The position numbers were made by a program, and so were the translations under genes. From CAMAXB01 sp041746615 (GTDB taxonomy: Bacteria; Verrucomicrobiota; Verrucomicrobiia; Opitutales; Opitutaceae): a DNA stretch of 15,862 bases. Positions within the stretch are counted from its first letter, which is position 1. Every line of letters begins with the position of its first letter. Where the stretch lies: assembly GCA_041746615.1 (NCBI GenBank), contig JBGTGS010000138.1:1-15862 (forward strand). The letters are read 5' to 3'. This document shows, in pieces, positions 7,367 to 13,470 of this stretch. The notes under the pieces are model-generated. The model was given only the letters and a program-made list of their open reading frames with translations, was not told the DNA's origin and made no database searches.

Positions 7367-9676
7367 TTATTGGGAGGCAGCGGTCGACGGCACGACCGGC
7401 TCGGACTGGCCGAGCTTCTGCAGGTAGGCGATGAGCGCGATGATCTCACGGTCCGGAGCCACCTCGGCCCCGGCGGCGCGAAGATCGTCCGCGATGCCCC
7501 GGGCCTGGGTTTCGACGTCGGCGGCAACCTCGGCGTCGGTCCATTCCGGATACGGCACCCCGAGCTGCCGCTGCACCGCCAGCCGGGTGGGCAGCACGGA
7601 TGTGTCCGCGCGCCGCTCCAGCAGCCACGAATAGTTGGGCATGTTGGAGCCGGGCGAGATCGCACGGGCGTCCTCCATGTGGCGATAATGCCAGATGTGG
7701 GGATACTTGCCCCCGATCCGGGCAAGGTCGGGGCCGGCACGACGTGAACCCCACTGGAACGGATGGTCGTAAATCGACTCACCCAAGCGGGAATAATCAC
7801 CATACCGCAGCACGTCGGGCACCAGTGTACGGATCATCTGGGAATGACAGTTATAGCAGCCCTCCCGGACGTACAGGTCGCGACCCAGCAGCTCCAGCGG
7901 CGTATAGGGCACCTGGAGCCGGTCCTCGACGTTGATCGCCTTGTTCACGATGACAGTCGGGATGATCTGGATGAGTCCGCCGGCAGCGACAGCGATGAAG
8001 GTCAACACGGTGAAGGGGGCGGCCCGGACCAGCAGCCGGTCGTACCAGTCGGCCCATTTCCGGCCGCGGGACTCGAAATGGACCCAGGCCACGATGACGC
8101 AGAAGGCGGTCCCGAACAGACCGGCAATCTGGAGGGCATCGCCGCCGAAGAGCCAGATGCAGGCGAAGAGCGTGCCCAGCACGGAAAAGAAAACCGGCGG
8201 GTTGAGGAAGGTCGCAAAGGCCCCCGCCGGCGCGGCAGGTTCGGGGGCGGCCGCGAACACCTGCACGGTGCCGTTGACGACCGCCGCCCCGCGGATGGTG
8301 CACCACAGGTTCCAGGCCATCAGCAGCCAGCCCGCAAAGTAGAGGGCGCCTCCCACCACGCGCATGAGCATGAGCGGCCGGATGGTGTTGAGCGTGTCAA
8401 GATAGTTTGGATACGCCAGGATGGTGCCGCCCTCGATGGTGGCGTTGAGCATGAGCCCCTGGGTGATGCCCGAGGTCCACATCGCCGCGACGTAGAGCAG
8501 GATGCCAACGGTCCCCAGCCAGAAATGGAGGTTGGCCATGGCGACCGAGTGCAGCGGCCGGTTCCAGAGGCGCGGGGCCAGCCAGTAGAACATGCCGGCC
8601 GCCATGAAACCGTTCCAGCCGAGGGCACCCAGGTGGACGTGGCCGATGATCCAGTCGGTGTAGTGGGCCAGGGCGTTGACGGACTTGATGGAGAGCAGGG
8701 GGCCCTCGAAGGTGGCCATGCCGTAGAAGGTGACGGCCGCGGCGAAGAACTTGAGGACCGGGTCGGTGCGGACCTTGTGCCAGGCCCCCCGCAGGGTGAG
8801 CAGGCCGTTGAGCATGCCGCCCCAGGAGGGCGCCCAGAGCATAAGCGAGAAGGTCACTCCCAGCATCTGCAGCCAGTTGGGGAGGGCCGTGTTGAGCAAA
8901 TGGTGAGGACCGGCCCAGATGTAGACAAAGACGAGGGACCAGAAATGGATGACCGAGAGCCGGTAGCTGTAGATGGGACGTTCCGCCGCCTTCGGCAGAA
9001 AGTAGTACATGATGCCGAGGATCGGGGTGGTCAGAAAGAAGGCCACGGCGTTATGGCCGTACCACCACTGCACCAGCCCGTCCTGCACGCCGGCAAAGAC
9101 CGGGTAACTGTGCAGCAACCCGGTCGGGATCGACAGGTGATTGACGATGTAGAGCATCGCCACCGTGACAATGGTCGCAATGTAGAACCAGAGGGCGACA
9201 TAGAGGCTGGGCTCGTGGCGGCGTGCGAGCGTCCAGAAGAAATTGATGGCAAAGACGACCCAGATGAGGGCGACAGCGATGTTGAGCGGCCAGATGAGCT
9301 CAGCGTACTCCTTGCCACGCGAGAAGCCCAACGGCAGCGTGATCGCCGCGCCCAGTATGATCGCCTGCCAGCCCCAGAAGTGGAGCCGGGAGAGGAAGTC
9401 GCTCGCCAGCCGGGCCTTCACCAGCCGCTGGGTCGAGTAATAGATCCCGGCAAACATCATGTTGCCCACCAGCGCGAAGATGACCGCGTTGGTATGGAGC
9501 GGGCGCAGCCGTCCGTAGGTCAGCCAGGACAACTCAAAGTTGGCCCGCCAGAAATTCAGCTGGGTGGCGATGAGCACGCCGACCAGCATGCCCACGGCAC
9601 CCCAGATGATGGAGGCCAGCATGAACTGCCGGACGATGCGATCATTGTACTCGATGGTAAGGGTGCGGTCGGACAT
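7367..9676 (-). CDS. ccoNO: Fused cbb3 oxidase subunits I and II (CcoN-CcoO)
   Basis: This 769-residue protein joins the catalytic haem-copper subunit to the mono-haem cytochrome c subunit. The CcoN part (about 1-470) has about twelve helices and the expected ligands: H61 in RPLHTNAVIF for the low-spin haem, H208 in YGHNAV plus H258-H259 in GPHHLL for CuB, and H346 and H348 in GHVHLG for the haems. The CcoO part has its own membrane anchor (about 553-573), CYNCH (C607, C610, H611) and the axial Met in GSNMPNY (M679). Between them lies a linker with two extra hydrophobic stretches (about 492-532). It reduces O2 to water at low oxygen while pumping protons. Fused CcoNO forms are known in several phyla. 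It is the central gene of the operon, with a pyrimidine-rich leader and no Shine-Dalgarno sequence. Confidence 0.96.
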   Translation of the reverse strand: MSDRTLTIEYNDRIVRQFMLASIIWGAVGMLVGVLIATQLNFWRANFELSWLTYGRLRPLHTNAVIFALVGNMMFAGIYYSTQRLVKARLASDFLSRLHFWGWQAIILGAAITLPLGFSRGKEYAELIWPLNIAVALIWVVFAINFFWTLARRHEPSLYVALWFYIATIVTVAMLYIVNHLSIPTGLLHSYPVFAGVQDGLVQWWYGHNAVAFFLTTPILGIMYYFLPKAAERPIYSYRLSVIHFWSLVFVYIWAGPHHLLNTALPNWLQMLGVTFSLMLWAPSWGGMLNGLLTLRGAWHKVRTDPVLKFFAAAVTFYGMATFEGPLLSIKSVNALAHYTDWIIGHVHLGALGWNGFMAAGMFYWLAPRLWNRPLHSVAMANLHFWLGTVGILLYVAAMWTSGITQGLMLNATIEGGTILAYPNYLDTLNTIRPLMLMRVVGGALYFAGWLLMAWNLWCTIRGAAVVNGTVQVFAAAPEPAAPAGAFATFLNPPVFFSVLGTLFACIWLFGGDALQIAGLFGTAFCVIVAWVHFESRGRKWADWYDRLLVRAAPFTVLTFIAVAAGGLIQIIPTVIVNKAINVEDRLQVPYTPLELLGRDLYVREGCYNCHSQMIRTLVPDVLRYGDYSRLGESIYDHPFQWGSRRAGPDLARIGGKYPHIWHYRHMEDARAISPGSNMPNYSWLLERRADTSVLPTRLAVQRQLGVPYPEWTDAEVAADVETQARGIADDLRAAGAEVAPDREIIALIAYLQKLGQSEPVVPSTAASQ

Positions 9677-9742
9677 AGGGAAAGGAAGGACGGAATGCGG
9701 GCAGGTAACGCGGACCGGCGGAAGAGGTCGGACCCGGGAGGG

Positions 9743-10021
9743 TCAGACCGTGCGGGTGCCCTTGAGGCAGCCCTGACAGGGCGGCCGGATGCCTGAGCGG
9801 CAGCCACAGGCGTGGTCATCGTGAGCAACCACGACCGTAGCCTCGCGAGAAACCAAGGACTGACGAGGCGCAACAATCCGCCCCGTCTCCTCGGCAAAGG
9901 GCAAAACCGCGTCGCTTTCAGCGCTGCGGAATCGCGTGCGCGATTGTTCGCGCAGAAAAAAGATCACAAAGGTGAATACCAGGCAGAGACTGGCGGTCAG
10001 GGTCAGCGGGATGACGTCCAT
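9743..10021 (-). CDS. CcoS-like small membrane protein with Cys-rich C-terminal tail
   Basis: This 92-residue protein starts MDVIPLTLTASLCLVF and has one membrane helix (about 3-23). An RxRFRSAESDAVLPFAEE stretch follows, resembling in pattern the short acidic segment after the helix in CcoS, the assembly factor needed for cofactor insertion into cbb3 oxidase. The unusual part is the C-terminus, HDDHACGCRSGIRPPCQGC, with C72, C74, C82, C85 and two His residues, which looks like a metal-binding site and is absent from ordinary CcoS. It lies 17 bases after the DUF2934 gene and 66 bases before ccoNO, so it belongs to the operon. The gene is likely real; the CcoS name is tentative. Alternatives are a copper-handling chaperone or an unknown assembly factor. 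Confidence 0.65.
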   Translation of the reverse strand: MDVIPLTLTASLCLVFTFVIFFLREQSRTRFRSAESDAVLPFAEETGRIVAPRQSLVSREATVVVAHDDHACGCRSGIRPPCQGCLKGTRTV

Positions 10022-10038
10022 GGCGGGGGGATCGCGAT

Positions 10039-10266
10039 TCAGGCCTTGGCGGCTTTTTTGGGTGGGCGCGGTTTGTGGGCTGCTGGCGGTGTAAAGTGCA
10101 GCGGATCATGCCCGGTTTCGTCTTTGGGCCTGGCGAGGTGCCGCAGGAGTTCCCGGGCTTCCAGCCAGTGATCAAGCGCACGGTCCTTCGGACGCCCGTT
10201 CTCCAGCCAGATCAGGTAGGCTTCCCTTTGGATTTCATCCTCGGTGGGTTCATTGACGTGGGTCAT
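10039..10266 (-). CDS. DUF2934 family protein
   Basis: This is a 75-residue soluble protein. Residues about 9-42 match DUF2934: EIQREAYLIWLENGRPKDRA followed by LDHWLEARELL, the short helical motif with the conserved RAY-IW-GRP-HW-A pattern (here EAYLIW). The tail is Pro/Lys/Ala-rich (PPKKAAKA). The molecular function of DUF2934 is not established. The start at 10266 is chosen because the domain begins soon after it; codons further upstream to 10341 are not conserved-looking and lie in the promoter region. It is the first gene of the apparent cbb3 operon, 17 bases before the CcoS-like gene, and faces the 147-residue gene divergently. Whether it serves the oxidase or merely shares the promoter is unknown. 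Confidence 0.8.
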   Translation of the reverse strand: MTHVNEPTEDEIQREAYLIWLENGRPKDRALDHWLEARELLRHLARPKDETGHDPLHFTPPAAHKPRPPKKAAKA

Positions 10267-10438
10267 GGTGGTGGTGGATTGGCGACATCCTAGGGGAAAC
10301 CCGCATTGCGTGCTCCGCGCACCTTGGCAAGGCCTGCGCATTTCTTGTCAATGGGACGGATTTAGACCCTCGCAAAATTTGCGCAGGCTTCGCCAATTCC
10401 TGCAAAGCAGGCCGGGGGATTAACTGGCAGAATAGTGC
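10267..10438. promoter_or_regulatory. Divergent promoter region of the cbb3 operon with palindromes
   Basis: This 172-base gap must hold the promoters for both directions. It contains the 13-base palindrome CGCAAAATTTGCG (10371-10383), a hairpin with CCTGC/GCAGG arms (10399-10403 and 10407-10411), and distant arms CCTGCGCA (10333-10340) and TGCGCAGG (10380-10387). On the minus strand a perfect TTGACA lies at 10351-10346, but no good -10 box is seen 16-18 bases on. No FNR-type TTGAT-N4-ATCAA site is visible, although cbb3 operons are often under such control. Confidence 0.5.
10371..10383. promoter_or_regulatory. Palindrome CGCAAAATTTGCG, candidate operator
   Basis: Six-base arms around a central A lie 20 bases upstream of the minus-strand TTGACA and 56 bases before the plus-strand gene start at 10439. 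The position fits a regulator site shared by the divergent transcripts. The regulator is unknown; the neighbouring PocR/AraC protein is one candidate, though AraC proteins more often use direct repeats. Confidence 0.4.
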
Positions 10439-10882
10439 ATGCAAGAGAGCCTGTTTCGGGAACTCCGTTCCCATCATGCGGTGTTGCGCCGTCGCTGGGA
10501 ACGGCGGTTGCGCGCCTTACCGGCAACGTCCGCCCTCGCCTCTCCTGACACCTTGGTTCATCTGATGGAGCCCACGCTGGAACGCATCTTTAACGGTCTC
10601 GATGATCAATCCCGGCAAAGTCGGCGAAACCTGTCCTGCCCGGCCTGCCCCTGCGGCCTGAATCCCCTCATCACCTTTTACGTCACTGCGGAGGAGGCCC
10701 TCCTGGAAACCCTTTTTCTGGATGAGGCCTCCTGGCCGGCCCTTACCGTCAGGGAGCGCGAGGAGGTTCTGCGCACCATCCGGCATGTGCTCCAGCGCCT
10801 CGCCAGTGCGGACATCCGGGACTTCTGCTCGCTGTGCCAGCGCAAAGTGGCGATCGCGGCCGTGCACGAGACCGTCGCCTGA
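10439..10882 (+). CDS. Unrecognised helical protein with two Cys clusters
   Basis: This is a 147-residue soluble protein with no family I can name. It is largely helical, with a basic, Arg-rich N-terminal helix region (LRSHHAVLRRRWERRLRALP). In the middle sits the Cys cluster CPACPCGLNPLITFY (C67, C70, C72) and near the C-terminus CSLCQRK (C130, C133). Five Cys in these spacings could bind iron-sulfur, zinc, copper or haem, or form redox disulfides. The overall pattern loosely recalls the all-helical N-terminal sensor domain of RsbR-type proteins, but this is not secure. It is divergent from the cbb3 operon and ends 12 bases before the end of the convergent AraC-type regulator, so a sensing or assembly role for the oxidase is a reasonable inference. 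The start is the first ATG; no Shine-Dalgarno sequence is visible. Confidence 0.75.
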   Translation: MQESLFRELRSHHAVLRRRWERRLRALPATSALASPDTLVHLMEPTLERIFNGLDDQSRQSRRNLSCPACPCGLNPLITFYVTAEEALLETLFLDEASWPALTVREREEVLRTIRHVLQRLASADIRDFCSLCQRKVAIAAVHETVA

Positions 10883-10894
10883 GGTTCCCGCCGG

Positions 10895-11791
10895 TCAGCC
10901 GTGGATGCGGTCGCGATAGGCCGTGGGTGCCTCGCCGGTGATTCGGCGGAAGACCCGGTTGAACTGGGAGAGCGACTGGAAACCCGCGTCGAAGGCCGCT
11001 TCACTGATGCGCTTGTGCGGATTGAGCAGCAGGTTCCTGACCTTCTCAACGCGGACGCGGGCGAGATAATCCGTGAAGGTCATGCCCGTCGATTTCCTGA
11101 ACATCTTGCAGAAATAGAACGCACTCATGTTCACCGCGCTGGCGACCTCCTCGAGGCCGAGATCATCGTCGTAATGGTCGGCGATGATGACGCGGGCCCG
11201 GGCGATGGCCGGGGTTTCTCCCGAATCCTTCTTGACCGAGAGCTGGTTGCTGATCGCGGCGAGATGCTGGGCGAAGATGGTGAGCAGCCGCAGGATGGAA
11301 TCGTACTGCTTGCGGGTGACCACCCGGGTCTGGAAGTAGGCCTCTTCGAGTTTCTTGAGGTCGACCTCGGTCCCCCACTTCAGCAGCTGGCGGGCCGTCT
11401 TGTCGAACTGTGCCTTGTCCGGTTTGCTGAGGAAGACTTGGCCGGTCTGCAGGAAGGCGATGAGGTTTTCGCCGACCCGGATGGGCACGGCCGAGTCGCA
11501 GAGGCCGGCGAAGCACTTGAGCGTCTTCGGTTCAAGACGGGCTTCCACCTCAACCTTGCGTTGGAGCTGGAGGCAGGCGGAGCAGGAGTGGTTGCTCTTT
11601 GCCATAAGGGCGCAGAAGGGGTTCTCCTTCGGATCGTGGTGATGAGGCAGATCGAAGGCCTCGACCGGCCGCAAATTGATCGGGAGTCCTGTCGTCTCCC
11701 GGAATGCCTGTTGGTAGTCGCGGAATATCTGCGACTGCTTCAGCTGAGCAACCAGCACCCGGTTGTGCTTGGCGGTATCCGGGGACGACAT
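10895..11791 (-). CDS. AraC-family transcriptional regulator with PocR sensory domain
   Basis: This is a 298-residue cytosolic regulator. Residues about 18-185 match the PocR ligand-binding domain, with five Cys (C60 in NPFCALM, C70 and C73 in HSCSACLQLQ, C93 and C98 in CFAGLCDSAVPI) and an HHH at 50-52. The C-terminal 100 residues form the double helix-turn-helix AraC domain: LEEVASAVNMSAFYFCKMF (about 213-231), then ISEAAFDAGFQSLSQFNRVF (262-281) and the closing TGEAPTAYR. PocR domains are thought to sense small hydrocarbon-derived or redox/metal ligands through conserved Cys; the ligand here is unknown. It converges on the 147-residue Cys protein and has its own promoter region next to tRNA-Leu. 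Target genes cannot be read from sequence; the cbb3 operon is a candidate by proximity only. Confidence 0.92.
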   Translation of the reverse strand: MSSPDTAKHNRVLVAQLKQSQIFRDYQQAFRETTGLPINLRPVEAFDLPHHHDPKENPFCALMAKSNHSCSACLQLQRKVEVEARLEPKTLKCFAGLCDSAVPIRVGENLIAFLQTGQVFLSKPDKAQFDKTARQLLKWGTEVDLKKLEEAYFQTRVVTRKQYDSILRLLTIFAQHLAAISNQLSVKKDSGETPAIARARVIIADHYDDDLGLEEVASAVNMSAFYFCKMFRKSTGMTFTDYLARVRVEKVRNLLLNPHKRISEAAFDAGFQSLSQFNRVFRRITGEAPTAYRDRIHG

Positions 11792-11868
11792 AGCAGCATC
11801 ATCTTGGAAGACAGGCTGGACGCTGCAATGACGAAACCGGGGCGGAATCCCCGATCTAGAGAATAGCG

Positions 11869-11896
11869 TTTACAACCGGCGGGCGGATTTTACGTT
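11869..11896 (+). promoter_or_regulatory. Possible promoter of tRNA-Leu
   Basis: A -35-like TTTACA (11869-11874) and a -10-like TACGTT (11891-11896) are spaced by 16 bases. Transcription would begin a few bases before the mature 5' end at 11910. The -10 match is only partial. Confidence 0.35.
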
Positions 11897-11909
11897 GCGT
11901 CATTTCCCC

Positions 11910-11996
11910 GCCGGGATGGCGAAATTGGTATCCGCAACTGACTCAAAATCAGTCGTTCGAAAGGACATGGGGGTTCGAGTCCCCCTCCCGGCACCA
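11910..11996 (+). tRNA. tRNA-Leu (anticodon CAA)
   Basis: An 87-base type II tRNA. The acceptor is GCCGGGA/TCCCGGC with discriminator A and encoded CCA. The D-arm region is GCGAAATTGGTATC, the anticodon stem ACTGA/TCAGT encloses the loop CTCAAAA (anticodon CAA), the long variable arm has a GTTC-GAAA-GGAC hairpin, and the T arm is GGGGG-TTCGAGT-CCCCC. The layout matches bacterial leucine CAA tRNAs. Its 3' end points to the YcaO gene, 26 bases away, a place where mobile elements often insert. Confidence 0.96.
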
Positions 11997-12010
11997 CTTT
12001 GAGCGGTAAG

Positions 12011-12032
12011 CTCACCAGAAACTCACCAGAAA
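12011..12032. repeat. Perfect 11-base tandem duplication at the ycaO 3' end
   Basis: CTCACCAGAAA occurs twice head to tail (12011-12021 and 12022-12032), 14 bases after the CCA end of tRNA-Leu. The right copy includes the stop codon and the last codons of the YcaO gene. It may be a slippage product or a footprint of insertion/excision. Confidence 0.75.
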
Positions 12033-12904
12033 AAGTAGTCTTCCTCGGGACCGAGGAAGCGCTTGCCCGGGGGAAACAGCACGCATCGCCACACCGCGGC
12101 ATGACGCGACCAGGGGCCGCGGATCTCGTTGTCACAGGCCAGCGCCGGGTGCGGCATGCGCTTCCCCCGGGATGCGGACACGCGTTGTCGGACGAGGTCG
12201 TAACCCTCCGACGAGGCAAAGAACAGCATGCGACGCTCCAACAACTCCGGGGGACGCCGGTGCGTGGAAGCAGAAGCGGATGCGCAAAAAGAAAAAATAT
12301 AGTGATTCCGCGCCAGCTCGATCATCGCCTTCTCGAAGGCCGCCGTGAACGATTCCGCAGCAGCATGGCCGTAGACATAGAGACCACCCACCGTGCGCGT
12401 GATCAGCAGGACGGTGATGCCCCCAAAGGGCCCGTCGATGGCAATGGCTTCGATGTCCGGCCAGTCAGTCTGGCACCAGCGGGCTTCGGCGCAACCCTCC
12501 CACCAGGCGAGGAGACAGAAACGCTCAATCGCCTCCATGAGGGCGTTGCGACGGGCCCGCGAAGCCGGGCCAGGGAAGGCCGCCATGCCATTCGATGACT
12601 CATCAACATCGAAGGCATGGCGGTAGCGATCGGCCGATTGCACGGTAGCGTAGTAAGCCCACCTCTCCAACGCTTCGGAGATGGCAGTGTGACGGGCCAG
12701 CATAGGGGATGCATTGGTACCCGTGCCATCGGCATCGCTAAATAAGATCATCGGCCGTCGCGGGATCAGGTCGCCGACCAACCGGGCATTCACTTGAAAC
12801 AGTGAGCGGCCAAACACCGGCAGCAGCCCGATTTCAAGACTGGCCATCGGTCCGCCATCGGCATGCAAAATTCCACGGTAGGGGCGTGCGCGCAGACTTT
12901 CCAT
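12023..12904 (-). CDS. Stand-alone YcaO-domain protein
   Basis: This is a 293-residue protein of the YcaO superfamily, ATP-dependent enzymes that activate peptide backbone amides (azoline or thioamide formation) or help ribosomal protein modification. Recognisable pieces, in order: GTGTNASPMLARHTAISEAL (about 60-79) with the ExxER-type motif SEALERW (76-82); SSNGMAAF followed by ALMEAIERF (121-129), the second Glu/Arg motif of the ATP/Mg site; then the YVYGHAAAESFTAAFEKAMI (176-195) segment with E196; and a final WRCVLFPPG strand. It is shorter than most YcaO proteins (about 380-450) and ends FFW rather than in a Pro-rich tail. No TfuA, E1-like, dehydrogenase or protease partner lies nearby. 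The start at 12904 is supported because the domain begins directly after it. Substrate unknown; superfamily call fairly confident. Confidence 0.8.
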   Translation of the reverse strand: MESLRARPYRGILHADGGPMASLEIGLLPVFGRSLFQVNARLVGDLIPRRPMILFSDADGTGTNASPMLARHTAISEALERWAYYATVQSADRYRHAFDVDESSNGMAAFPGPASRARRNALMEAIERFCLLAWWEGCAEARWCQTDWPDIEAIAIDGPFGGITVLLITRTVGGLYVYGHAAAESFTAAFEKAMIELARNHYIFSFCASASASTHRRPPELLERRMLFFASSEGYDLVRQRVSASRGKRMPHPALACDNEIRGPWSRHAAVWRCVLFPPGKRFLGPEEDYFFW

Positions 12905-12910
12905 GGATCG

Positions 12911-13105
12911 TCAGCGGGAACAGTTCGGCCCATCTGCCCGGAGCATGCCCTCAGGGCCGTTCGGCATGCGCTTTATTCCTGCTGATTCACATGTTCTCCA
13001 AGCATCAACGAACCGGCACGACAAGCCACCGTGAACAACATAATAAGACATACGAGGGGATCTGGTTAGGGGAAGGGGATACCTGAAGCCGAGATCCATC
13101 CTCAT
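12911..13105 (-). CDS. Candidate 64-residue small ORF upstream of ycaO
   Basis: An ORF beginning MRMDLGFRYPLPL ends with a TGA only two codons before the YcaO start and in the same frame. Its start has a good ribosome binding site, AGGGGA (13119-13114), eight bases before the ATG, unlike most genes in this window. It encodes three Cys, a Tyr-Tyr-Val stretch and no recognisable domain. The codons are AT-rich at third positions compared with neighbours, which argues for a foreign or non-coding origin. It could be a leader peptide, a substrate peptide of the YcaO enzyme, a remnant N-terminal extension, or chance. No family is recognised. Confidence 0.3.
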   Translation of the reverse strand: MRMDLGFRYPLPLTRSPRMSYYVVHGGLSCRFVDAWRTCESAGIKRMPNGPEGMLRADGPNCSR

Positions 13106-13333
13106 TTTTGAAATCCCCTGCTGTTGCAAGTATTTTTCTAAAAAAAGTAAAGATTCCTGCGAAATAGCGAAACAAAGCCCTTAAACCATCCTGCCGAACG
13201 ATTCTCTCCCTTGAGAAACCCCATCAAAATAATTCATGGGGAATTTTGAACACACCCGATACCGGTGCGTCTTTCTCCACGTAAGTTACCCGTTCTTTTT
13301 TGGTAGTTCATAGTTAGTAGTTAATAAGTCGGC
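13106..13333. other. AT-richer gap with repeats, possible non-coding RNA
   Basis: No gene is supported on either strand. The stretch has A/T runs near 13132-13146, a hairpin whose arms pair TCAAAAT (13224-13230) with ATTTTGA (13243-13249), enclosing TTC/GAA pairs, a three-fold heptad repeat (13304-13324), and a strong terminator-like stem just after its right end. With no plus-strand ORF before that stem, a small RNA ending there is possible. Confidence 0.4.
13304..13324. repeat. Heptad tandem repeat TAGTTNN x3
   Basis: TAGTTCA, TAGTTAG and TAGTTAA follow each other without gaps, then a degenerate TAAGTCG. The copies keep TAGTT exactly. It directly precedes the terminator-like hairpin. Function unknown. 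Confidence 0.6.
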
Positions 13334-13370
13334 AAGGGCGCCGGGATTTATCCCGGCGCCCTTACTGTTT
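13334..13370 (+). terminator. Strong intrinsic terminator-like hairpin
   Basis: Perfect 13-base arms (13334-13346 and 13351-13363, core GGGCGCCGGGA/TCCCGGCGCCC) flank the loop TTTA and are followed by ACTGTTTTATAT on the plus strand. This is the best terminator shape in the window. No plus-strand gene ends before it, so it ends either an unrecognised transcript or acts in the rsmE leader, about 100 bases upstream of that gene. Confidence 0.7.
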
Positions 13371-13470
13371 TATATCCGGCACATCTGGAATTGCCTGCAC
13401 CAAAACGGGTTTGAAAACCACCGCAGTAAGCATTGCCCCGGGCCTCCGGCCCCCTTGTACTCGCCCGCAC

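Noticed and set aside
7763..9796. Long open frame on the plus strand (677 codons) opposite ccoNO
   Set aside because: It is a high-GC antisense shadow of the well-supported ccoNO gene. Its translation is low-complexity, rich in Gly, Asp, Glu and His, with no domain.
10346..10351. Minus-strand TTGACA as a firm cbb3 promoter
   Set aside because: The -35 match is perfect, but the six bases 17 positions downstream read GCCAAG, unlike a -10 box. It is mentioned only within the intergenic entry.
10341..10360. Possible FNR box near TTGTCAATGGGACG
   Set aside because: Only the left half resembles TTGAT; the right half does not match ATCAA.
10901..11866. Plus-strand frame of 321 codons opposite the AraC regulator
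   Set aside because: The minus-strand AraC/PocR protein has clear domains, and the plus-strand translation has none.
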